Source: Bradyrhizobium sp. 132
GTDB lineage: Bacteria > Pseudomonadota > Alphaproteobacteria > Rhizobiales > Xanthobacteraceae
NCBI RefSeq assembly: GCF_023074185.1
Contig: NZ_JADPKY010000126.1
Coordinates: 62,001-126,000, forward strand
DNA length: 64,000 nt
Reading direction: 5' to 3'
Shown: piece by piece, positions 26,678-34,534 of the stretch
Layout of the letters: every line of letters starts with the position of its first letter
Position numbering within the stretch: position 1 is the stretch's first letter
Notes under the pieces: model-generated
What the model was told of the DNA's origin: nothing
Databases searched by the model: none
The model's input: only the letters and a program-made list of their open reading frames with translations
Translations under genes and position numbers: made by a program

Positions 26678-28576
26678 ATGCTTCGAGGAATGCGCAAGGC
26701 CTCATCAAACTGGCTCGGCAAGACCATTATGGCCATCGTGATGGGCGTGTTGATCATCAGTTTCGGCGTTTGGGGCATCGCCGACATCTTCAAGGGCTTC
26801 GGCCAATCCACGGTGGCCAAGGTCGGCGGCACCGAGATTTCGCTGAACGAGTTCCGCCAGACCTATACCGACCGCCTGCAACAGATCAGCCGCCAGTTCG
26901 GCCGTCCGCTGTCGCCTGAGCAGGCGCGCGCCTTCGGCCTCGACCGTCAGGTGCTCCAGCAGACGATCGCGGAAGCCGCCCTCGACGAAGAGGCGCGTCG
27001 GCTCGGGCTCGGCCAGTCCGACGACCAGATCCGCCAGGTCATCATGAACGACCCGAACTTCAAGGGCGTCGGCGGCAGCTTCGATCCGAACCGCTTCCAG
27101 GCCGTGATCCGCAATGTCGGCTATACCGAGCAGCGCTACGTCTCCGAGCAGCGCAAGGTCTCGCTGCGCCGGCAGATCACCGGTACGATCGGTGCCGGCC
27201 TCGAACCGCCAAAGACGATGCTCGACGTGCTGACGCGCTTCCAGAACGAGCAGCGCGCCATTGAATTCGTCAGGCTCGACGCAGCCCAGGCAGGCACTAT
27301 CGACGCGCCCTCGCCCGAGGCGCTCGCCGCCTATTTCGAGGATCACAAGGTCCAGTTCCGCGCGCCCGAATATCGCAAGATCGCGTTCGTCGTGGTCTCG
27401 CCGGAGGAGATCGGCAAGTGGAGCGAGGTGTCGGACGAGGACGCCAAGAAAGTGTTCGACCAGCGCAAGGACCGGCTCGGCACGCCTGAGAAGCGCCAGA
27501 TCCAACAGATCGTATTCCCCAATGCCGCCGAGGCGCAGGCCGCACGCGAGCGGCTCACCAGCGGGACGTCGTTCGAGGACCTCGGCAAGGAGCGCGGACT
27601 GAGCGCATCCGACGTCGATCTTGGGCTCGTGACCAAATCCACGCTCGATCCCGCGGTTGGAGACGCCGTCTTCGCGCTTCCCGCCGGTGAAATCAGCCAG
27701 CCGATCCAGGGCCGTCTCGGCACGTCGATCGTCAAGGTCGACAAGATCGAGCCGGGCAATGAGGCGAACTATGCGAGCGTCGCCGCCGACATCAAGCGCG
27801 AGATCGCCACCGAACGTGCGCGCGTCAAGGTCGCCGATCTCCGCGACAAGATGGAAGACGAGCGCGGCGGAGGTGCCAGCGTGATCGACGCGGCGCAGAA
27901 GCTCGGCCTCACCGCCGTGACCATCGACGCCGTCGACCGTTCCGGCCGCACCCCGAACGGCCAGCCGGTCTCCAACATCCCGCAGGGCCTCGACGTGGTG
28001 TCGCAGGCCTTCAACACCGATGTCGGTGTCGACAATGACTCGATCTCGTTCAAGGGCGGCTATGTCTGGTACGACGTGGTTGCCATCACGCCCTCGCGCG
28101 ACCGCAATCTCGACGAGGTTCGCGACCAGGTCGAGGCGCGCTGGCGGCAGGACCAGATCGCGACCAAGCTGAAGGCCAAGGCGACCGAGATGGTGCAGAA
28201 GCTCGAATCCGGCGGCAAGCTCGCCGACGAAGCAGCCGCGATCGGCGCCAAGGTCGAGACCGCCACCGGCTTCAAGCGCGATGACTCGCCCGCCAGCGTG
28301 CCCGCAGCCGTCGTGGCGGCCGCCTTCCGCACCGCCAAGGACGGCGTCGGGCAGACGCCGGTGACCGGCGGCACCGAAGTGATCGTGTTCCGCGTCACCG
28401 ACATCATCGATCCCACGGTCGACGCCGCCTCCGACGCGGTCAAGAAGCTGAAGGACAGCCTCGACCGCGCGCAGACCGAGGAGCAGATCGCTTCCTACGT
28501 CAACAGGCTCGAAACCGACATCGGCACCACCATTAATCAGGCCGCCTTCGCGCAGGTGACGGGCGCGAACCAGTAG
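26678..28576 (+). CDS. PpiD/SurA-type periplasmic peptidyl-prolyl isomerase
   Basis: A membrane-anchored folding factor near the Sec translocon exit. The 632 residues start with a short cytoplasmic stretch, one membrane helix (about 17-36, IMAIVMGVLIISFGVWGI), a SurA-like chaperone N domain (VAKVGGTEISLNEFRQTY), a central parvulin domain (about 260-365: EKRQIQQIVFPNAAEA, FEDLGKERGLS, GDAVFALPAGEISQPIQ) and a long C-terminal chaperone part. An ATG three codons after a possible TTG is chosen. It heads the trpD-trpC-moaC block on the plus strand, 18 bases before trpD. Confidence 0.92.
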   Translation: MLRGMRKASSNWLGKTIMAIVMGVLIISFGVWGIADIFKGFGQSTVAKVGGTEISLNEFRQTYTDRLQQISRQFGRPLSPEQARAFGLDRQVLQQTIAEAALDEEARRLGLGQSDDQIRQVIMNDPNFKGVGGSFDPNRFQAVIRNVGYTEQRYVSEQRKVSLRRQITGTIGAGLEPPKTMLDVLTRFQNEQRAIEFVRLDAAQAGTIDAPSPEALAAYFEDHKVQFRAPEYRKIAFVVVSPEEIGKWSEVSDEDAKKVFDQRKDRLGTPEKRQIQQIVFPNAAEAQAARERLTSGTSFEDLGKERGLSASDVDLGLVTKSTLDPAVGDAVFALPAGEISQPIQGRLGTSIVKVDKIEPGNEANYASVAADIKREIATERARVKVADLRDKMEDERGGGASVIDAAQKLGLTAVTIDAVDRSGRTPNGQPVSNIPQGLDVVSQAFNTDVGVDNDSISFKGGYVWYDVVAITPSRDRNLDEVRDQVEARWRQDQIATKLKAKATEMVQKLESGGKLADEAAAIGAKVETATGFKRDDSPASVPAAVVAAAFRTAKDGVGQTPVTGGTEVIVFRVTDIIDPTVDAASDAVKKLKDSLDRAQTEEQIASYVNRLETDIGTTINQAAFAQVTGANQ

Positions 28577-28594
28577 AGCAGTTGAAAGCACGCG

Positions 28595-29608
28595 ATGGAC
28601 GACCTGAAATCGATCATTGGAAAAGTGGCGACCGGCGCCAGCCTGTCGCGTGATGAAGCGGCTTCCGCCTTCGACGCCATGATGTCCGGCGAGGCTACGC
28701 CCTCGCAAATGGGCGGCCTCCTGATGGCGCTGCGGGTACGCGGCGAGACCGTGGACGAGATCACCGGCGCGGTCTCGGCGATGCGTTCCAAGATGCTCAC
28801 GGTCGACGCGCCCGCGGACGCCGTCGACATCGTCGGCACCGGCGGCGACGGCTCCGGCTCGGTCAATGTCTCGACCTGCGCCTCCTTCGTCGTTTCGGGC
28901 ACAGGTCTGCCGGTGGCCAAGCACGGCAACCGCGCGCTGTCGTCGCGCTCGGGCGCCGCCGACGTGCTGGCATCGCTCGGGGTGAAGATCGATCTGAGGC
29001 CGGATCAGGTCAGCCGCTGCGTGCGCGAATGCGGCATCGGCTTCATGTTCGCCCCCGCCCATCATCCCGCCATGAAGAACGTCGGCCCGACCCGGGTGGA
29101 GCTCGCGACACGCACGATCTTCAATCTGCTCGGCCCCTTGTCCAATCCGGCCGGCGTGAAGCGGCAGATGGTCGGCGTGTTCTCCAGGCAATGGGTGCAA
29201 CCGCTGGCGCAAGTGCTCAAGAACCTCGGCTCCGAATCCGCCTGGGTCGTGCACGGCTCTGATGGCCTCGACGAAATCACCCTCACCGGCCCGACCTTCG
29301 TCTCCGCGCTACACAATGGCGAGATCCGGAATTTCGAGGTGACGCCGGAAGACGCCGGCCTGCCGCGCTGCGAGGCCGGTGCACTCAAAGGCGGCGACGC
29401 CGACGCCAATGCGATCGCGCTCCAAAGCGTGCTCGACGGCAAGCCGAGCCCCTACCGTGATGTAGCGTTGATCAACGCGGCTGCCGCATTGGTCGTGGCC
29501 GGGCGTGCCAGGGACCTCAAGGAAGGCGTCGCGATCGGCGCAAAATCGCTCGACAGCGGCGCGGCGAGCGCGCGGCTGAAACATTTGATCGCGGTCTCGA
29601 ACGGCTGA
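28595..29608 (+). CDS. trpD: Anthranilate phosphoribosyltransferase
   Basis: Second step of tryptophan synthesis: transfers phosphoribosyl to anthranilate. The 337 residues contain the PRPP-binding GTGGDGSGSVNVST, KHGNRALSSRSGAADVLASLG, FMFAPAHHPAMKNV and FNLLGPLSNPAG motifs. No trpG precedes it, unlike many relatives, so glutamine amidotransferase must be encoded elsewhere, perhaps as a trpE-trpG fusion. It is seven bases from trpC and forms an operon with it and moaC. Confidence 0.97.
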   Translation: MDDLKSIIGKVATGASLSRDEAASAFDAMMSGEATPSQMGGLLMALRVRGETVDEITGAVSAMRSKMLTVDAPADAVDIVGTGGDGSGSVNVSTCASFVVSGTGLPVAKHGNRALSSRSGAADVLASLGVKIDLRPDQVSRCVRECGIGFMFAPAHHPAMKNVGPTRVELATRTIFNLLGPLSNPAGVKRQMVGVFSRQWVQPLAQVLKNLGSESAWVVHGSDGLDEITLTGPTFVSALHNGEIRNFEVTPEDAGLPRCEAGALKGGDADANAIALQSVLDGKPSPYRDVALINAAAALVVAGRARDLKEGVAIGAKSLDSGAASARLKHLIAVSNG

Positions 29609-29615
29609 GCCTGAC

Positions 29616-30434
29616 ATGTCGGACATCCTGACCAAGATCGAAGCCTACAAGCGCGAGGAAATCGCAGCCGCCAAGCGCGCGCAGCCGCTGTCGGCCATGG
29701 AGGCGCAAGCCAAGGCGCAAGCAGCACCGCGCGGCTTCGTGCGCGCAATCAAGGCCAAGCACGCCAGCGGCGACTACGCCCTGATCGCGGAGGTCAAGAA
29801 GGCCTCGCCGTCAAAGGGCATGATCCGCGCCGATTTCGATCCGCCGCTGCTCGCCAGCGCCTATGAGGCCGGCGGCGCCGCCTGCCTGTCGGTGCTGACG
29901 GACACGCCTTCGTTCCAGGGCCATCTCGACTTCATGGTGGCCGCGCGCGCGGCAACTTCACTGCCGGTGCTGCGCAAGGATTTCATGTTCGACACCTATC
30001 AGGTGGCGGAGGCCCGCGCGCACGGCGCCGACTGTATCCTGATCATCATGGCGGCGCTCGATGATGCCGCGGCAAAGGACCTCGAGGACGCCACCCTCGC
30101 CTACGGCATGGACGTGCTGATCGAGATTCATGACCACGCCGAGTTGGACCGCGCGCTAAAACTGCGTTCGCCGATGATCGGCGTCAACAACCGCAATCTG
30201 CGTACCTTCGAGACCACGTTAGCGACCAGCGAGACGCTGGCGCCGTTGATCCCCGGGGACCGGCTGATGGTCGGCGAGAGCGGCATCTTCACGCCCGCCG
30301 ATCTCGCCCGGCTCGAGCGCGTCGGCATGTCGACCTTCCTGGTCGGCGAGAGCCTGATGCGGCAAGCCGACGTCACCGCTGCGACGCGCACGCTGCTCGC
30401 ACGCGAGACCGCGCGCGCCACAGGCACGCGCTGA
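29616..30434 (+). CDS. trpC: Indole-3-glycerol phosphate synthase
   Basis: Closes the indole ring in tryptophan synthesis. The 272-residue TIM barrel shows LIAEVKKASPSKGMI, LSVLTDTPSFQG, VLRKDFMFDTYQV, LIEIHDHAEL, IGVNNRNLRTFE, VGESGIFTPADL and FLVGESLMRQ. It is the single-function form without a TrpF domain. Its TGA overlaps the moaC ATG. Confidence 0.97.
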   Translation: MSDILTKIEAYKREEIAAAKRAQPLSAMEAQAKAQAAPRGFVRAIKAKHASGDYALIAEVKKASPSKGMIRADFDPPLLASAYEAGGAACLSVLTDTPSFQGHLDFMVAARAATSLPVLRKDFMFDTYQVAEARAHGADCILIIMAALDDAAAKDLEDATLAYGMDVLIEIHDHAELDRALKLRSPMIGVNNRNLRTFETTLATSETLAPLIPGDRLMVGESGIFTPADLARLERVGMSTFLVGESLMRQADVTAATRTLLARETARATGTR

Positions 30435-30946
30435 TGGCGCGTAAGCCCGCAAAGGCCAATCCGACGAAGACCGGCCCCGCCCTCACTCATATCGGCGCCT
30501 CCGGCGAGGCGCGGATGGTTGACGTGTCCGACAAGCCCGCGAGCGAGCGGCTCGCGGTCGCGGAAGGACGCGTCGTCATGACCAAGGCGACGTTCGACCT
30601 GATCGTGTCCGGCAACGCCAAGAAGGGCGACGTGCTCGGCACCGCCCGCATCGCCGGCATCATGGCTGCCAAGCGCACTTCGGAGCTGATCCCGCTCTGC
30701 CATCCGCTCGCGCTGTCAAAGGTGACGGTCGATATCGAGCCCGACGCAAAGCTGCCGGGCTGCCTCGTCCGCGCCAGCGTGAAGGTCACGGGCCCGACCG
30801 GCGTCGAGATGGAGGCGCTCACCGCCGTGTCGGTCGCCTGCCTCACCATCTACGACATGATCAAGGCGGTCGAGCGCGGCGTGCGCATCGAGGGCATCCA
30901 CCTGGTCGAGAAGCTCGGCGGCAAGTCCGGCCATTACCGCGCCTGA
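30434..30946 (+). CDS. moaC: Cyclic pyranopterin monophosphate synthase
   Basis: Second step of molybdenum-cofactor synthesis after MoaA. The 170 residues carry THIGASGEARMVDVS, GTARIAGIMAAKRTSELIPLCHPL, VKVTGPTGVEMEALTAVSVACLTIYDM and the lysine pair KLGGKSGHYRA. The ATG overlaps the trpC stop (TGATG), so it is translated with the trp genes. In many alphaproteobacteria moeA follows directly; here moeA is 12 kb away. Confidence 0.97.
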   Translation: MARKPAKANPTKTGPALTHIGASGEARMVDVSDKPASERLAVAEGRVVMTKATFDLIVSGNAKKGDVLGTARIAGIMAAKRTSELIPLCHPLALSKVTVDIEPDAKLPGCLVRASVKVTGPTGVEMEALTAVSVACLTIYDMIKAVERGVRIEGIHLVEKLGGKSGHYRA

Positions 30947-30957
30947 TTGCCGCTGAT

Positions 30958-31548
30958 CTATTTCGCCTCGCGCTGCCGCTCGCGATAGGCGCGCGTCTTC
31001 ATCCGATTGCCGCAAAGCGTCGACATACACCACCGCCGCGTCGCCGGTTTCGACCGGTCGAAGAACACGCGGCGACATTCCTGCGATGCGCACATTTTCA
31101 GCCGGTCCAGCGTTCCCACAAGCGTTGCGTTGTGCAGCTCGATCGCGATCGTCGACAGGCCGGCGAGCGCATCCGCGCGCATCGCCGATAATACTGCGCC
31201 GCAGCCAACCCGCGCCTCCACCCGCAACGGAAACGCCGCGAGCGCGTCACCGAGCGCGCCGAGAACCTCCTTGTTCCGGCGCCGCTCGGCTGGGTCGCAT
31301 TGCAGATAGGCGCGTAGCGCTTCGCGCAGCCGCAGGGCGGTAGCGAACATCGCGGGCGTGATGCGTCCGCCGCCGCCGAGGCCGCGCTCCTGCATCCAGT
31401 CCGCGATCTGCTTCATCCCGGCAATTTCGTCGCTCTGCGGGTGCTCCACACCGAAATGCGTGAAGTGGCGAACATCGAGCGTGTTGGCGAAATCGTAGAC
31501 GTTCGCCAGCGCGTCGGGAACCTGGAATTTGCGTGACTCTTTCGACAT
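30958..31548 (-). CDS. CGNR zinc-finger (ABATE-domain) protein
   Basis: A 196-residue putative stress-type transcription regulator. The N-terminal ABATE-like region starts DALANVYDFANTLDVRHF; the C-terminal zinc motif is CASQECRRVFFD, then WCMSTLCGNRMKTRAY, giving four Cys with the defining CGNR. The start is taken at MSKESRKF; an upstream start would add 12 residues. It diverges from the amidase-MFS pair, with two inverted repeats in the shared intergenic space, suggesting that it controls those genes and itself. Direct DNA binding is inferred, not shown. Confidence 0.88.
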   Translation of the reverse strand: MSKESRKFQVPDALANVYDFANTLDVRHFTHFGVEHPQSDEIAGMKQIADWMQERGLGGGGRITPAMFATALRLREALRAYLQCDPAERRRNKEVLGALGDALAAFPLRVEARVGCGAVLSAMRADALAGLSTIAIELHNATLVGTLDRLKMCASQECRRVFFDRSKPATRRWCMSTLCGNRMKTRAYRERQREAK

Positions 31549-31571
31549 CAGGACACCAGAGGAAATGGAAC

Positions 31572-31634
31572 ACCGGTAAAACATGTTTACCGGTTGACAG
31601 CAATAGACACCTGTATTTTATTTATACTGGTGTC
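31572..31634 (+). promoter_or_regulatory. Promoter with two inverted repeats upstream of the amidase gene
   Basis: Repeat 1 is ACCGGTAAA-acatg-TTTACCGGT (31572-31594, perfect 9-bp arms). Repeat 2 is GACACCTGTAT-tttattt-ATACTGGTGTC (31606-31634, one mismatch). A possible sigma-70 promoter has -35 TTGACA at 31594-31599 touching repeat 1, and -10 TTTATT at 31617-31622, 17 bases away, in the loop of repeat 2. A repressor on either repeat would block polymerase. The region is AT-rich against its surroundings. Confidence 0.55.
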
Positions 31635-31686
31635 GATTACTCGTTGAGACCGAGCGTCATTGCGATGACAAAAAATGGAGAACGCC

Positions 31687-33102
31687 GTGGCCGAAGCCCT
31701 GCACTATCTCGAACTCACCGAGCTTGCTGCACGCCTCAAGGCGCGCGAAATCTCCGCGCTGGATGTGACGCGCGCGCAACTCGACCGTATCGACGCCCTG
31801 GACCGTGAACTCGGCAGCTACGTTCACGTGATGGCGGAAACGGCTATCGACGAGGCGAAAGCCGCGGATGCCGAAATCGCAAATGGCCAGTATCGGGGCC
31901 CGCTGCATGGCGTGCCGATTGCGCTGAAGGATCTGTTCTGGACCAAGGGCATTCCGACGGCGGCCGGCACTACGCTTCATCGCGATTTTCGTCCCGGTGA
32001 AGATGCGACCGTCGCGCGCAGGCTCAGGGATGCAGGCGCCGTGGTGCTCGGCAAGTTGCAGCTCACCGAGGGCGCCTATTCCGATCACCATCCGTTGGTG
32101 ACGCCACCGCGAAATCCATGGAATCCGGATTACTGGCCGGGTATTTCATCCAGCGGCTCGGCGGTTGCGACGGCCGCCGGACTTTGCTTCGGCTCGCTCG
32201 GCTCCGACACCGGCGGCTCGATCCGCTGGCCCTCCGCCGCCAACGGCCTGACCGGGCTGAAACCGAGCTGGGGCCGCGTCAGCCGCCACGGCACGTTCGA
32301 GCTGGCCGCGACGCTCGACCATATCGGACCAATCGGCCGCAGCGCTGTCGATGCCGGCGTGCTGCTTGGGGTCATCGCCGGACACGACCCGAACGACCCG
32401 ACGTCGCTGCTCAATCCGGTGCCGGACTATCTTGCCGCGGCCGCACAGGACGTGCGGGGCTTGCGGATCGGCGTCGACGCTGCCTGGAACAGCGAGGACG
32501 TGGACGTTGCGACACAGCACGTGTTGGCGGATGCCATTGATGCTTTCCGCGCGCTTGGCGCCCACACCGTCAACGTCAGATTTCCCGACGTAAGACAGGC
32601 GATCGCCGACTGGACCCCTAATTGCGCGGTGGAAGCAGCGGTCGCGCACGAGGCGACCTATCCTGCCCGCAAGAACGAGTATGGTCCGATCCTCGCCTCG
32701 CTGCTCGAGGCTGGTCGCGCGCTCTCCGGTCTCGATTATCAGAAGATCCTGCTGCGGCGGCTGGCACTGCGCGGCCAGGTGACTGCGCTGTTCGAGACCA
32801 TCGACCTGCTGCTGATCCCGGTACACCCTTTCGCGCCGTTGACGCTGACCATGATCCGGACGCTCGGCGAGCAGCCGGATCTGATTGCGAAGCTGCAGCG
32901 CTACACCTGCGCGTTCGACATGACCGGTCATCCCACGATCACGCTACCAGGTGGTGCATCGGCGGACGGACTGCCGATCGCGTTCCAGCTTGTCGCCGCC
33001 CATCTCGACGAGGCCACGCTGGTTCGCGCTGGCGCAACGTTCCAGCGTGTCACGTCCTGGCATCGTCGCCATCCTTCCCCCACCTCGCGGAGGCAGCATT
33101 GA
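31687..33102 (+). CDS. Amidase-signature hydrolase
   Basis: Hydrolyses an amide bond with the Ser-cisSer-Lys triad: Lys in PIALKDLFW (about 81), cis-Ser in GISSSGSAVATAAGL (about 155) and nucleophile Ser in GSDTGGSIRWPSA (about 180). 471 residues from a GTG preceded by GGAGA; an ATG four codons upstream lacks a ribosome site. The substrate is open. It lacks GatA-specific context (no gatB/gatC). It overlaps the MFS gene start by four bases and faces the CGNR regulator, so a small transported amide is likely. Confidence 0.88.
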   Translation: MAEALHYLELTELAARLKAREISALDVTRAQLDRIDALDRELGSYVHVMAETAIDEAKAADAEIANGQYRGPLHGVPIALKDLFWTKGIPTAAGTTLHRDFRPGEDATVARRLRDAGAVVLGKLQLTEGAYSDHHPLVTPPRNPWNPDYWPGISSSGSAVATAAGLCFGSLGSDTGGSIRWPSAANGLTGLKPSWGRVSRHGTFELAATLDHIGPIGRSAVDAGVLLGVIAGHDPNDPTSLLNPVPDYLAAAAQDVRGLRIGVDAAWNSEDVDVATQHVLADAIDAFRALGAHTVNVRFPDVRQAIADWTPNCAVEAAVAHEATYPARKNEYGPILASLLEAGRALSGLDYQKILLRRLALRGQVTALFETIDLLLIPVHPFAPLTLTMIRTLGEQPDLIAKLQRYTCAFDMTGHPTITLPGGASADGLPIAFQLVAAHLDEATLVRAGATFQRVTSWHRRHPSPTSRRQH

Positions 33103-34355
33103 CCATTCCATTCAAGCCCGCTGGGCGAAGCATCTTCCACGGCTGGTTCGTCGTCGCGGGGGCATTTGCCGTCATGTTCGTCGGCTTTGGTTCCGTCTAC
33201 ACATTCAGCGCATTTCTGGAGCCGCTCCAGCGCGATTTCGGCGCCTCCCGCGGTTCAATCTCGCTGGTGTTCTCGATTGCGGGCTTTCTGTACTTCGCCC
33301 TCGGACTCGTCAGCGGCCCTCTCGCCGACCGGCTCGGTTCGCGTCCACTGGCCGTCGCGGGCATGATCCTGATGGCGGTTGGACTAGCGGCCGCGAGCGC
33401 TGCACGTTCCCTCATGGAGGTCTATCTCGCCTACGGGCTCGGCGTCGGCCTCGGCGTCGGCTGCGCCTATGTTCCAGCAATCGGCGCGGTCCAACGCTGG
33501 TTCGTGAAGCGCCGCGGCTTTGCCTCTGGGCTCGCGGTGAGCGGCATCGGGCTCGGTACGCTGGCAATGCCGCCGCTCGCCTCATTGCTGATCGCATCGA
33601 CGGGCTGGCGCGGCGCTTATCTGGTGCTGGGCGCGATCGCGCTGGTGCTAGGCGGCGGGATGTCGCTGCTCATCGAGAACGATCCGAAGAACCGCGGCCT
33701 CCGACCCGACGGCGATCCGCCCTGCGATTCGGCGGACGCAAACAACGCCGGCGGCGCCTCGGTGCGCGAGGCCGTCCGGTCGACGCGGTTTATCGCCCTT
33801 TATGTATCGTGTCTGGTCTGCTCGTTCGGCGCCTTCGTTCCATTCGTTCATCTCGTGCCTTACGCGCGCGACCATGGGGTCGCGGCGTCCTCTGCCGTGC
33901 TGCTGCTCGGCGTGATCGGGGCCGGCAGCACCGCGGGCCGCTTCTTTCTCGGCGCGGTCGCCGACCGGATGGGCCGCGACCGCTCGCTGATCATGGTCCT
34001 GATCGGAATGGCGTTCGCGATGGCGATCTGGGCCGTTGCGGCTGATGTCTGGGCCCTCGCCGCCTTCGCCTTCATCTACGGCGGGTTCTACGGCGGCTGG
34101 GTCGCGGTGCTACCAGCGGTCGTGATGGACTATTTCGGCGGACGCAACGTCAGCGGCATCATCGGCGTTCTCTACACCAGTGTTGCCTTCGGGACGCTGG
34201 TCGGCCCGAGCGCTGCCGGCTTCGCCTATGATGCGAGCCACAGCTACGCGCTGCCGATCCTGATCAGCGCCGCCGCGAACATCGTCGCGGCGCTGATCGT
34301 TGTGGCGATCCTGGGGCGCCGCAGCACGCGGACGATCAACGCAATGAAGAGCTGA
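33099..34355 (+). CDS. MFS transporter paired with the amidase
   Basis: A 418-residue permease with about 12 membrane helices. The first helix is GWFVVAGAFAVMFVGFGSVYTF; the loop 2-3 motif is GPLADRLGSRPL, and loop 8-9 has GAVADRMGRDRSL. This resembles the oxalate/formate or monocarboxylate-type MFS group (start FHGWFVV). A TTG start with GGAGG upstream is chosen because it overlaps the amidase stop (TTGA); the open frame further upstream is the amidase in another frame. It probably imports the amidase substrate or exports a product. Confidence 0.87.
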   Translation: MTIPFKPAGRSIFHGWFVVAGAFAVMFVGFGSVYTFSAFLEPLQRDFGASRGSISLVFSIAGFLYFALGLVSGPLADRLGSRPLAVAGMILMAVGLAAASAARSLMEVYLAYGLGVGLGVGCAYVPAIGAVQRWFVKRRGFASGLAVSGIGLGTLAMPPLASLLIASTGWRGAYLVLGAIALVLGGGMSLLIENDPKNRGLRPDGDPPCDSADANNAGGASVREAVRSTRFIALYVSCLVCSFGAFVPFVHLVPYARDHGVAASSAVLLLGVIGAGSTAGRFFLGAVADRMGRDRSLIMVLIGMAFAMAIWAVAADVWALAAFAFIYGGFYGGWVAVLPAVVMDYFGGRNVSGIIGVLYTSVAFGTLVGPSAAGFAYDASHSYALPILISAAANIVAALIVVAILGRRSTRTINAMKS

Positions 34356-34534
34356 TCGATCCGAACTTGATGTTCTGCACGCCTCCCGGCTTCGCGCATC
34401 GATCGTATTTGTGCGTGTCCATTCACGGCGCATTAACCCAGCTTCCTAACTTCGCCTCCATTCCGTTCCCGTAAACCAACGGATGTTTCCGGGGCCGCGA
34501 ATTGACCCTGGCGTGTGCATGACAACGATCGATC

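Noticed and set aside
26705..29254. Very long minus-strand open frame opposite ppiD and trpD
   Set aside because: It mirrors two well-supported genes; high third-position GC opens antisense frames. The translation is Arg/Gly/Asp/His-rich with no family features.
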